From JBAXTE01 sp964653595 (GTDB lineage: Bacteria > Bacteroidota > Bacteroidia > Bacteroidales > WCHB1-69), in the NCBI GenBank assembly GCA_964653595.1, contig CAZZHH010000020.1, positions 1-59,502 of the forward strand: a DNA stretch of 59,502 bases. The letters are read 5' to 3'. This document shows, one piece after another, positions 1 through 8,567 of this stretch (positions are counted from its first letter, which is position 1; each line of letters opens with the position of its first letter). The position numbers were made by a program, and so were the translations under genes. The notes under the pieces are model-generated. The model saw only the letters and a program-made list of their open reading frames with translations, was not told where the DNA came from and ran no database searches.

Positions 1-1185
1 TCTTTAATTAATGCTAAAACTGAAGTTGATGATATTGACCACTTAAGTAACAGAAGAGTTAGAACCGTTGGCGAACAACTTTATTCTCAATTTGGTGTAG
101 GTTTGGCTAGAATGGCCCGTACAATCAGAGAACGAATGAACGTTCGTGACAATGAAGTTTTTAAGCCTATTGATTTAATAAATGCGAAGACTTTATCTTC
201 GGTTATTAACTCATTTTTTGGCACAAATCAGCTTTCTCAGTTTATGGATCAAACGAATCCATTATCTGAAATCACCACTAAACGTAGAATTTCTGCATTA
301 GGACCTGGTGGTTTGTCTAGAGAAAGAGCTGGTTTTGAAGTTCGAGATGTTCACTATACCCATTATGGTAGATTATGTACTATTGAAACTCCTGAAGGAC
401 CAAACATTGGCTTAATATCTTCATTATCTGTTTATGCTAAAATAAACCATCTTGGATTTATTGAAACACCATATAGAAAAGTAGAAAATGGCAAAATTTT
501 GCTAGATTCATCTCCAATATATTTATCTGCAGAGGAAGAAGAAGGACAAATTATTGCACAAGCAAGGACTAAGTACGACAAAGATGGGAAGATAACAGAA
601 GATCATGTAAAAGCAAGAAATTTAGCTGATTTTCCTATTGTTCCTCCTAAGCAAGTTCATCTTATAGATATAGCTCCTAATCAAATTGCATCCATAGCGG
701 CTTCGTTGATTCCATTTTTGGAACATGATGATGCTAACCGTGCATTGATGGGTTCAAATATGATGCGTCAAGCAGTGCCCATTCTTAATCCAGAAGCTCC
801 AATTGTTGGGACTGGTTTAGAGTCTCGTATAGCTCAAGATTCCCGATTAATGTTTAATGCTGAAGGAATAGGGGAAGTATTATATGTAGATGGTGAAAAA
901 ATCACTATTAGATATGAACAAACAGAAGATGAGCGGTTGGTTGATTTTGAAGATAATATAAAAACCTATTATCTTACAAAATTCCAACGTACGAATCAAA
1001 GTACTTGTGTAAACCTACGCCCAATTGTTCGCAAGGGGGATAAAGTAACTACAGGGCAAGTATTATGTGAAGGATATGCGACAGAGGATGGTGAGTTAGC
1101 CTTAGGAAGAAACCTAATGGTTGCATTTATGCCTTGGAAAGGTTATAACTTTGAGGATGCTATTGTATTTCGGAGAAAATTGTAA
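1..1185 (+). CDS. rpoB: RNA polymerase beta subunit, 5' portion up to a frameshift
   Basis: Middle part of RpoB, the catalytic beta subunit of RNA polymerase. The frame is open from base 1; by comparison with E. coli the first residue lies near residue 430, so about a third of the protein is outside the window. The rifampicin-binding region is clear (QLSQFMDQTNP, then KRRISALGPGGL at about 223-300), followed by ETPEGPNIGLI. The residue at the E. coli H526 position is Thr (ACT at 277-279) and the P560 position is Thr (379-381). The frame ends in FEDAIV followed by unrelated residues and TAA at 1183-1185. Restoring one A after base 1167 would rejoin it to the downstream frame. The identity is certain; whether the break is real is not. 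Confidence 0.97.
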   Translation, partial: SLINAKTEVDDIDHLSNRRVRTVGEQLYSQFGVGLARMARTIRERMNVRDNEVFKPIDLINAKTLSSVINSFFGTNQLSQFMDQTNPLSEITTKRRISALGPGGLSRERAGFEVRDVHYTHYGRLCTIETPEGPNIGLISSLSVYAKINHLGFIETPYRKVENGKILLDSSPIYLSAEEEEGQIIAQARTKYDKDGKITEDHVKARNLADFPIVPPKQVHLIDIAPNQIASIAASLIPFLEHDDANRALMGSNMMRQAVPILNPEAPIVGTGLESRIAQDSRLMFNAEGIGEVLYVDGEKITIRYEQTEDERLVDFEDNIKTYYLTKFQRTNQSTCVNLRPIVRKGDKVTTGQVLCEGYATEDGELALGRNLMVAFMPWKGYNFEDAIVFRRKL

Positions 1186-2627
1186 AAGAGGATATATTTA
1201 CCTCCATTTATATAGAAGAATTTACATTAGAAGTAAGAGATACAAAGCGTGGAATTGAAGAGTTAACAAATGACATTCCAAATGTAAGTGCGGAAGCTAC
1301 AAAAGATTTGGATGAAAACGGTGTAATCAGAATTGGCGCTGAAGTAGCTGAAGGAGATATTTTAATTGGAAAAATTACTCCTAAAGGAGAGTCTTATCCA
1401 ACACCTGAAGAGAAATTACTTCGAGCAATTTTTGGAGATAAAGCTGGAGATGTTAAAGACGCATCTTTAAAAGCACCTCCATCAATGAGAGGGGTAGTAA
1501 TAGACAAAAAATTATTTTCAAGAAATATCAAAGATAAAAAATCGAAGAGCAAAGATAAAGATGTTGTAAAAGAGATTGAAACAATTTTCAACAAAGAGAT
1601 CATAAGCATCAAAGAGATTTTATTATCGAAACTTTCAAAAATATTAGAAGGTAAATCTGCCAACGATGTTACTAATGTTTATAATGATATAGTGGTAGCT
1701 AAAGGGGTTAAATTTACTCAAAAAATATTAGCTGCCATAGATTTTTCTCTAGTTAATTCGAATAATTGGACAACCGATGAACGAATTAATAAGCTAGTTG
1801 CAAATATTTTAAACAACTATAGTGTAAAAATCAGAGAGTTACAAGGTAGATTTATGCGCGAAAGTTTTGTAGCAACAGTTGGAGATGAACTACCCGATGG
1901 CATTGTTCAAATGGCCAAAGTATATATTGCTCAGAAACGTAAATTGAAAGTTGGGGATAAAATGGCGGGTCGTCATGGAAACAAAGGTATTGTTGCAAAA
2001 ATAGTACGTGAAGAAGACATGCCATTTTTGGAAGACGGGACACCTGTAGACATCGTATTGAATCCACTTGGGGTACCATCCCGTATGAACTTAGGTCAAA
2101 TTTACGAGACCATCTTAGGTTGGGCAGGAAAAAAATTGGATATGAAATTTGCTACTCCAATTTTTGACGGTGCTTCTATCGATGAGATAAATGGATATTT
2201 ACAAAAAGCAAATTTACCTGAAAACGGACGCGTTTATTTATCAAATGGAGAGACTGGTGAGCAGTTTGACCAACCAGTAACGGTAGGATATATCTACATG
2301 ATTAAGTTACACCATATGGTAGATGACAAAATGCACGCACGTTCGATTGGACCATATTCTCTTATTACACAACAACCATTGGGTGGTAAAGCACAATTTG
2401 GGGGTCAACGATTCGGAGAAATGGAAGTATGGGCACTTGAAGCTTTTGGGGCTTCCAATATTTTGCAAGAAATCTTAACTGTTAAATCAGACGATGTAAT
2501 AGGTAGAGCCAAAGCATATGAAGCAATCGTGAAGGGAGACAACATGCCAACGCCAGGTATTCCTGAGTCGTTCAATGTATTGTTGCACGAATTACGCGGT
2601 TTGTGTTTAAATGTATCGCTAGACTAA
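1170..2627 (+). CDS. rpoB: RNA polymerase beta subunit, 3' portion after a frameshift
   Basis: The remaining 485 codons of RpoB in the next frame. From base 1170 it reads SEKIVKEDIFTS, exactly the expected continuation of the upstream piece, so the two are one gene. The first ATG-like start in this frame, GAT-preceded at 1308, is not a real start. Seen in order: the KITPKGE segment, a lineage insertion rich in Lys and Asp (about 1500-1640), the GDKMAGRHGNKG active-site segment, PLGVPSRMN, and the C-terminal GGQRFGEMEVWALEAFGA clamp segment that contacts beta prime. Ends normally at TAA, 78 nt before rpoC, with which it should be co-transcribed. Confidence 0.96.
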   Translation, partial: SEKIVKEDIFTSIYIEEFTLEVRDTKRGIEELTNDIPNVSAEATKDLDENGVIRIGAEVAEGDILIGKITPKGESYPTPEEKLLRAIFGDKAGDVKDASLKAPPSMRGVVIDKKLFSRNIKDKKSKSKDKDVVKEIETIFNKEIISIKEILLSKLSKILEGKSANDVTNVYNDIVVAKGVKFTQKILAAIDFSLVNSNNWTTDERINKLVANILNNYSVKIRELQGRFMRESFVATVGDELPDGIVQMAKVYIAQKRKLKVGDKMAGRHGNKGIVAKIVREEDMPFLEDGTPVDIVLNPLGVPSRMNLGQIYETILGWAGKKLDMKFATPIFDGASIDEINGYLQKANLPENGRVYLSNGETGEQFDQPVTVGYIYMIKLHHMVDDKMHARSIGPYSLITQQPLGGKAQFGGQRFGEMEVWALEAFGASNILQEILTVKSDDVIGRAKAYEAIVKGDNMPTPGIPESFNVLLHELRGLCLNVSLD

Positions 2628-2634
2628 ATAATAA

Positions 2635-2670
2635 TTCTTCACAACATGCCTAGGGGTGTGTTGTGAAGAA
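2635..2670 (+). terminator. Perfect 12-bp hairpin between rpoB and rpoC
   Basis: TTCTTCACAACA (2635-2646) pairs perfectly with TGTTGTGAAGAA (2659-2670) around a 12-nt loop and is followed by ATTTTTG. It looks like an intrinsic terminator with a short U tract, but it lies between two subunits that must be made in matching amounts. It may act as a partial attenuator or an RNase processing site. The structure is seen directly; the function is inferred. Confidence 0.5.
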
Positions 2671-2705
2671 ATTTTTGATATTAACATATTCATCATATTT
2701 TTAAT

Positions 2706-5700
2706 ATGGCATTCAGAAGAGACTTAAACGTCAAAAAAGAGTTTTCGCAAATCACCATCAGTTTAGCATCTCCGGAATCTATTCTTGAACAGTCGAGAGG
2801 CGAAGTATTAAAACCAGAAACCATCAACTACCGGACATATAAACCGGAGCGGGATGGTTTGTTTTGTGAACGAATTTTTGGTCCTGTGAAGGATTGGGAG
2901 TGTCACTGTGGTAAGTACAAACGTATTCGTTATAAAGGAATTGTTTGTGACCGTTGTGGTGTTGAAGTCACAGAAAGAAAAGTTCGTAGAGAGCGAGTTG
3001 GGCATATTCAATTAGTAGTTCCAGTTGCTCACATTTGGTTTTTCAGATCACTACCCAATAAGATTGGCGCGTTAATAGGTTTAAATTCCAAAGCTATCGA
3101 TGCAATCATTTATTATGAGAAGTATGTGGTAATTCAACCAGGTATTTTAGCATCAGATGAAATTAAGAAAAACGATCTTCTTAGTGAAGAGGAATACTTT
3201 GACCTATTGGATCGTTTACCTAAGGAGAATCAACTTCTTGACGATGACGATCCTAACAAATTTATCGCAAAAATGGGAGCTGATTCCCTTCAAATGTTGT
3301 TGTCGAGAATCGACTTAGACAAGGAATCATACGAGTTGAGAGACAAAGCGAATAAAGAGACATCACAGCAACGGAAGCAAGATTTATTGAAACGATTAAA
3401 CGTTTATGAGTCGTTCCGTGAAGCAAACAAAAGAAATGTAAATCGTCCTGAATGGATGATTGTCAATGTAATTCCTGTAATTCCACCAGAATTAAGACCT
3501 TTAGTTCCTTTAGATGGTGGTAGATTTGCTACATCTGACTTGAATGATTTGTATAGAAGAGTTATTATTCGCAATAATCGTTTAAAACGTTTGATTGAGA
3601 TTAAAGCACCTGATGTAATCATGCGAAACGAAAAGCGCATGTTGCAAGAAGCAGTAGATTCCTTGTTTGACAATTCGCGTAAAGCAAGTTCTGTTAAAAC
3701 GGAGTCGAATAGAGCATTAAAATCACTTTCTGATAGTTTGAAAGGGAAACAAGGACGTTTTCGTCAAAACTTGTTAGGAAAGCGTGTTGATTATTCAGGT
3801 CGTTCGGTAATTGTAGTAGGGCCAGAATTAAAATTAAACGAATGTGGTTTACCTAAGGAGATGGCATCAGAGCTATTCAAACCTTTCATTATAAGAAAAT
3901 TACTTGAACGTGGTATTGTAAAAACGGTTAAATCTGCAAAGAAAATTGTAGACAGAAAAGATCCAGTAGTATGGGATATTTTAGAGAATGTTTTAAAAGG
4001 TCATCCTGTATTATTAAACCGTGCTCCTACTCTACACCGATTGGGTATTCAAGCATTTCAACCAAAATTAGTGGAAGGAAAAGCTATCCGTTTACATCCA
4101 CTTTCTTGTACTGCATTTAACGCGGATTTTGATGGTGACCAAATGGCTGTTCACGTACCACTTGGAAATGCAGCAGTATTAGAAGCACAACTTTTAATGT
4201 TAGCATCACACAATATTTTAAATCCAGCAAATGGAGCACCAATTACTGTACCATCGCAAGATATGGTATTAGGTCTTTACTACATTACTAAAGGAAGAAG
4301 AACTGATGCTGAGTTTACAGTAAAAGGAGAAGGTCAAAAATTTTACTCTCCCGAAGAGGTAATTATTGCGTACAATGAAAAACAGGTGGATTTACATGCT
4401 TATATCTATTGTAAGATCGATGTAGATGGTACAAATAATTTTCAACTTATTGAAACTACTGTAGGTAGAGTTTTATTTAATCAAGTTGTACCAAAAACAT
4501 ATGGTTATATCAATGAAATTCTCACTAAAAAATCGTTGCGAGACATTATCAGTTCCGTATTAAAGAAAACTGGTACTGCTTCTACAGCAAAATTTTTAGA
4601 TGACATCAAGGATATTGGTTATATGATGGCTTTTAAAGGAGGTTTGTCTTTTAATTTAGGGGATGTATTAATTCCTAAAGAAAAGGCAGAAATGGTAACG
4701 GATGCACATGCAGAAGTGGATGAAGTAACGAACAACTACAACATGGGATTTATTACCAATACTGAGAGATATAATCAAATCATCGACATTTGGACACATA
4801 CCAACACGAGATTGAGTAAAATTCTTTTAGATAAACTAGCAAAAGACAGACAAGGGTTTAATCCTGTATATATGATGTTAGATTCTGGAGCTCGTGGATC
4901 TAAAGAACAAATTCGCCAATTATCTGGTATGCGTGGTTTGATGGCTAAGCCTTCGAAAGCAGGTTCGAGCGGTGGTGAGATTATTGAGAATCCGATTTTA
5001 TCTAACTTTAAGGAGGGGCTATCGGTATTAGAGTACTTTATTTCAACTCACGGTGCACGTAAAGGTCTTGCGGATACAGCTTTAAAAACTGCGGATGCAG
5101 GTTATTTAACACGACGTTTAGTGGATGTTTCACAAGATGTTATCGTTAACGAAGAAGATTGTGGTACATTACGCGGATTAACGGTAAGTGCTTTAAAGAA
5201 AAACGAAGATATCGTTGAATCCCTATACGACAGAATTTTGGGTAGAGTTACTTTACACAACATTTATCATCCTCAAACCGGAGAATTGATTATCAAATCT
5301 GGTGAGGAGATTAACGAAGAAATAGCACAAATCATTGGAGATTCTCCAATTGAAGAGGTTGAAATTCGTTCGGTGTTAACTTGTGAATCTAAACATGGAG
5401 TTTGTGCTAAATGTTATGGTCGTAATTTGGCAACCGCCAAGATGGTACAAAAAGGCGAAGCGGTTGGAGTTGTAGCTGCTCAATCAATTGGTGAGCCGGG
5501 TACACAGCTTACATTGCGTACATTCCACGTAGGGGGGGTTGCTGGTAACGTAGGGGTTTCTTCTTCTATCAAAGCTAAATACGATGGTATCATTGAGATT
5601 GATGAATTACGTTCAGTAAATCATACTAACAAAGAAGGCAAAACGTATCAGGTAGTTATTGGACGTTCTGCAGAAATGCGAATTGTAGATCCAAACACGA

Positions 5701-6983
5701 AGATTTCTCTTGCATCTGCATTCATTCCATATGGTTCTAATTTATATTATTCTCATGGTGATTTAGTAAAAAAAGGAGAATTAATTGCTGAATGGGATCC
5801 ATTTAATGCCGTAATTTTATCGGAAGTATCTGGAAAAATAGGTTTTGAAGATATTATCGAAGGGGTTACTTATCGAATTGAAACAGATGAACAAACTGGG
5901 TATCATGAAAAAGTGATCATTGAAAGTAGACAGAAAACTAAAAATCCTTCTATTAAAATTATCACCTCGGATGGGGAAGCCTTAAAATCGTATGATATTC
6001 CAGTAAGTGCTCATATTGTAGTAGAAAACAACAGTAAGATTAAAGCTGGTGATATATTGGTGAAAATTCCAAGATCATTTGGCAAAGCAGGGGATATCAC
6101 TGGAGGTTTACCAAGGGTAACTGAGTTATTTGAAGCACGTAATCCTAGTGATCCAGCAGTTGTTGCAGAGATAGACGGGGTAGTTTCGTTTAATAAAAAA
6201 CTGAAACGTGGTAATCGTGAGATTATCATCACTTCCAAAACTGGGGAAGAGAAAAAGTATCTAATTCCTACTTCGAAGCAAATTTTAGCTCAAGAAAACG
6301 ACTTTGTAAAGGCTGGTACTTCTTTATCAGAAGGCGCTATTTCGCCATCGACCATTTTAGCAATTAAAGGGCCAATGAAGGTTCAAGAGTATATTGTGAA
6401 TGAAGTACAAGAAGTTTACCGTTTGCAAGGGGTAAAAATTAACGATAAGCATTTTGAAGTTATCGTTAGACAAATGATGCTAAGAGTTTTAATTGAGGAT
6501 CAAGGAGATACTAAGTTCCTAGAAGGTGAATTAGTTAGTAAAATTAATTTCCAACACGAAAATGATTGGATTTATGATAAAAAAATCATTATCGATGCTG
6601 GCGATTCTACTAATTATACTGCTGGTCAGATAATTAACTTACGAAAATTACGGGATGAAAACTCAATCTTAAAACGTAAAGATAAGAAGACGATGGAATA
6701 TCGCGATGCGAAACCTGCAACTGCTATTCAAATTTTGCAAGGGATAACACGTGCTTCTTTACAAACAAAGAGTTTCTTATCTGCTGCATCATTCCAAGAA
6801 ACAACAAAAGTGTTAACAAACGCAGCAATAGCAGGTAAATCTGATAAATTGCAAGGATTAAAAGAGAATGTATTGGTAGGTCACTTGATTCCAGCTGGAA
6901 CTGGTATAAGAGATTACGAAAACATTATCGTTTCATCTGTGGAAGAACACGAAAGGCTACAAGCGTCTAAAAAGCACAATTAA
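2706..6983 (+). CDS. rpoC: RNA polymerase beta prime subunit
   Basis: Full-length RpoC (1,425 residues, normal for Bacteroidota), partner of RpoB in the RNA polymerase core. The N-terminal zinc site is C66, C68, C81 and C84. The catalytic magnesium motif NADFDGD is at residues 472-478 (D474, D476, D478). The second zinc site is C819, C893, C900 and C903. The trigger-loop segment GEPGTQLTLRTFHVGG follows. ATG at 2706 gives the usual MAFRRDLN start, preceded by AT-rich sequence without a Shine-Dalgarno motif, as usual in this phylum. The gene is intact, unlike rpoB just upstream. Confidence 0.98.
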   Translation: MAFRRDLNVKKEFSQITISLASPESILEQSRGEVLKPETINYRTYKPERDGLFCERIFGPVKDWECHCGKYKRIRYKGIVCDRCGVEVTERKVRRERVGHIQLVVPVAHIWFFRSLPNKIGALIGLNSKAIDAIIYYEKYVVIQPGILASDEIKKNDLLSEEEYFDLLDRLPKENQLLDDDDPNKFIAKMGADSLQMLLSRIDLDKESYELRDKANKETSQQRKQDLLKRLNVYESFREANKRNVNRPEWMIVNVIPVIPPELRPLVPLDGGRFATSDLNDLYRRVIIRNNRLKRLIEIKAPDVIMRNEKRMLQEAVDSLFDNSRKASSVKTESNRALKSLSDSLKGKQGRFRQNLLGKRVDYSGRSVIVVGPELKLNECGLPKEMASELFKPFIIRKLLERGIVKTVKSAKKIVDRKDPVVWDILENVLKGHPVLLNRAPTLHRLGIQAFQPKLVEGKAIRLHPLSCTAFNADFDGDQMAVHVPLGNAAVLEAQLLMLASHNILNPANGAPITVPSQDMVLGLYYITKGRRTDAEFTVKGEGQKFYSPEEVIIAYNEKQVDLHAYIYCKIDVDGTNNFQLIETTVGRVLFNQVVPKTYGYINEILTKKSLRDIISSVLKKTGTASTAKFLDDIKDIGYMMAFKGGLSFNLGDVLIPKEKAEMVTDAHAEVDEVTNNYNMGFITNTERYNQIIDIWTHTNTRLSKILLDKLAKDRQGFNPVYMMLDSGARGSKEQIRQLSGMRGLMAKPSKAGSSGGEIIENPILSNFKEGLSVLEYFISTHGARKGLADTALKTADAGYLTRRLVDVSQDVIVNEEDCGTLRGLTVSALKKNEDIVESLYDRILGRVTLHNIYHPQTGELIIKSGEEINEEIAQIIGDSPIEEVEIRSVLTCESKHGVCAKCYGRNLATAKMVQKGEAVGVVAAQSIGEPGTQLTLRTFHVGGVAGNVGVSSSIKAKYDGIIEIDELRSVNHTNKEGKTYQVVIGRSAEMRIVDPNTKISLASAFIPYGSNLYYSHGDLVKKGELIAEWDPFNAVILSEVSGKIGFEDIIEGVTYRIETDEQTGYHEKVIIESRQKTKNPSIKIITSDGEALKSYDIPVSAHIVVENNSKIKAGDILVKIPRSFGKAGDITGGLPRVTELFEARNPSDPAVVAEIDGVVSFNKKLKRGNREIIITSKTGEEKKYLIPTSKQILAQENDFVKAGTSLSEGAISPSTILAIKGPMKVQEYIVNEVQEVYRLQGVKINDKHFEVIVRQMMLRVLIEDQGDTKFLEGELVSKINFQHENDWIYDKKIIIDAGDSTNYTAGQIINLRKLRDENSILKRKDKKTMEYRDAKPATAIQILQGITRASLQTKSFLSAASFQETTKVLTNAAIAGKSDKLQGLKENVLVGHLIPAGTGIRDYENIIVSSVEEHERLQASKKHN

Positions 6984-7005
6984 TAACTTCAATACAATTA
7001 AAATT

Positions 7006-7317
7006 ATGACTAACGAACACGAAAGCAACGAAATAAATATTCAATTAAGTGAAGAGATTGCAGAGGGAATTTATTCCAACCTAGCAATTATCACTCACTC
7101 AAATGCTGAATTTATAGTCGATTTTGTAAAGTTGATGCCTGGAGTACCTAAGGGTAATGTAAAATCTAGAATCATCCTTACGCCACATCACGCAAAGAGA
7201 TTATTAAGAGCATTGCAAGAGAACATTTCGAAGTTTGAGGCTATTCATGGAAACATAAAAGATACAGACAATTACGAAAATTTTCCAATGAATATTATAC
7301 CTAAAGCTGAAGCATAA
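7006..7317 (+). CDS. DUF3467 family protein
   Basis: Small 103-residue soluble protein with no signal peptide. The sequence (IAEGIYSNLAIITHSNAEF, FVKLMPG, ILTPHHAKRLLRAL) fits the DUF3467 family, short proteins commonly found directly after rpoC in Bacteroidota. It begins 22 nt after the rpoC stop and is followed by a strong terminator, so it is the last gene of the rpoBC transcription unit. The family's function is unknown. Co-transcription with RNA polymerase suggests, but does not show, a link to transcription or translation. Confidence 0.85.
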   Translation: MTNEHESNEINIQLSEEIAEGIYSNLAIITHSNAEFIVDFVKLMPGVPKGNVKSRIILTPHHAKRLLRALQENISKFEAIHGNIKDTDNYENFPMNIIPKAEA

Positions 7318-7333
7318 TTTTAATACTCAAAAT

Positions 7334-7370
7334 AAAAAAAATGCAGGACAAGATGTCCTGCATTTTTTTT
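7334..7370. terminator. Bidirectional intrinsic terminator after the rpoBC unit
   Basis: ATGCAGGACA and TGTCCTGCAT pair around a 3-nt loop (AGA at 7351-7353), flanked by an A run on the left and a T run on the right, so it can work on both strands. It ends the rpoB-rpoC-DUF3467 unit and the converging minus-strand unit that stops at 7386. Confidence 0.92.
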
Positions 7371-7385
7371 GAATAGCTGAATAGA

Positions 7386-7973
7386 TTAATTTGGAAAATA
7401 TTGATAATGGCCAATTATGGGGAATCGGAATAAGCAATCTTCGGTAACTTGCCCATCCCCAATATTATGAATAATTAAAAATCTGATACCATCGGTTGAT
7501 TTTAATTTGGAGACAATTCCAATATGGGTTAGGCCACCTCCGAGATTCCAACATACAATATCGCCAGGTAAATAATCTTTGGGATCATTAGAAATCTTTT
7601 TGATTATCCCTTTTCGGGAAAAAAAGGTCATTAAGTTTGGTACTCTTCTGTGGTCGATATTTTTATCAGGCGAAGAGAGTCTCCATTTTTTTGGATACTT
7701 ACTAAAATTTGAAACCATGTCTATATGCACCTCTTTTTGTAAATCGACACCTGATTTACGATAAGATCTTATAATTACATCTGTACACACTCCTTTATTG
7801 GAAGGAACATCCCCATTCGGATATTTAATAGAAAAATAGGATGGGTCGTAAGTAACTTTTTGGTAAGTCAGCACCAAAGCAGAATCAGCTAAACGATCTA
7901 AAAAGGGATTTTGACAGTATCCTTTACAAAAGGGGAAAATAAAAACAAGAAAAAAAAAGAAATTTTTAAGCAT
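7386..7973 (-). CDS. DUF1287 family secreted protein
   Basis: 195-residue protein with an N-terminal hydrophobic signal (MLKNFFFFLVFIFPFCKGYC). The mature part matches DUF1287 (YijF-like): SYFSIKYPNGDVP, then GVCTDV with Cys63, PNLMTFF, and the GDIVCWNLGGGLTHIGIV segment with His150. Cys63 and His150 would be the catalytic pair of an NlpC/P60- or CHAP-like papain-fold hydrolase. The substrate is unknown; a cell-wall peptide bond is a guess. It starts 18 nt after the PAP2 gene stop and is probably in the same operon. Ends at the shared bidirectional terminator. Confidence 0.8.
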   Translation of the reverse strand: MLKNFFFFLVFIFPFCKGYCQNPFLDRLADSALVLTYQKVTYDPSYFSIKYPNGDVPSNKGVCTDVIIRSYRKSGVDLQKEVHIDMVSNFSKYPKKWRLSSPDKNIDHRRVPNLMTFFSRKGIIKKISNDPKDYLPGDIVCWNLGGGLTHIGIVSKLKSTDGIRFLIIHNIGDGQVTEDCLFRFPIIGHYQYFPN

Positions 7974-7991
7974 AAAGTATAGCGTTTAAGG

Positions 7992-8555
7992 TTAAGCTAT
8001 AAATTTGGATTTTTTGGAAGCATACCAACAGATGGTCACACAAAGAGAACCGACAAGAATTCCTCCGATAATATCTAAAGGATAGTGAACACCAAGATAA
8101 ATTCTACTGAACGAAACCAAAGATGCCCACAATAATAGAAAATACCAGTATTTAGATTTTTTTCGAAGGAAAAGAATAGATAGTAATGCGATAGCAAAAC
8201 TGTTGGCAGCATGAGAGGAGACGAAGCCATAGGTACCACCTTTATATTTAGAGCCATCGGGCAAAGAATATAAATTTATCTCAGCATTAATTTCAGTATT
8301 GTGACTAGGTCGGTATCTTTTCACGCTTTTTTTAATTATACCAGAGCTAATCCAATCGCTTAAACCGATTACGATACAACACAATATAAGTACTCGAAAA
8401 AAATGAGGTCGATAATATTTAAAAAGATTAAATATGATAAAAAGGTATAACGGAATCCATAGCCATTTTGAAGTTACAAGCCACATAACCTCATCAAGCC
8501 AACTGCAATGAAAGCTATTTAGCCAAAGAAAAAGAGATTGATCGATAGCTTCCAT
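7992..8555 (-). CDS. PAP2 family membrane phosphatase
   Basis: Integral membrane lipid-phosphate phosphatase of the PAP2 superfamily, 187 residues from the ATG at 8555. A TTG four codons upstream, directly abutting the obgE stop, is possible but less likely. The three phosphatase signatures are present: K75-x6-R82-P83, S113-S114-H115, and S150-R151-x5-H157-x3-D161. Several hydrophobic segments separate them. Likely substrates are undecaprenyl pyrophosphate or phosphatidic-acid-type lipids in the inner membrane; the sequence does not say which. It starts 12 nt after obgE and is probably translated from the same mRNA. Confidence 0.87.
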   Translation of the reverse strand: MEAIDQSLFLWLNSFHCSWLDEVMWLVTSKWLWIPLYLFIIFNLFKYYRPHFFRVLILCCIVIGLSDWISSGIIKKSVKRYRPSHNTEINAEINLYSLPDGSKYKGGTYGFVSSHAANSFAIALLSILFLRKKSKYWYFLLLWASLVSFSRIYLGVHYPLDIIGGILVGSLCVTICWYASKKSKFIA

Positions 8556-8567
8556 AAATCCAACCAA

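Noticed and set aside
1160..1190. Programmed frameshifting in rpoB
   Set aside because: No X-XXY-YYZ slippery heptamer or downstream structure is apparent, and rpoB is not known to use it.
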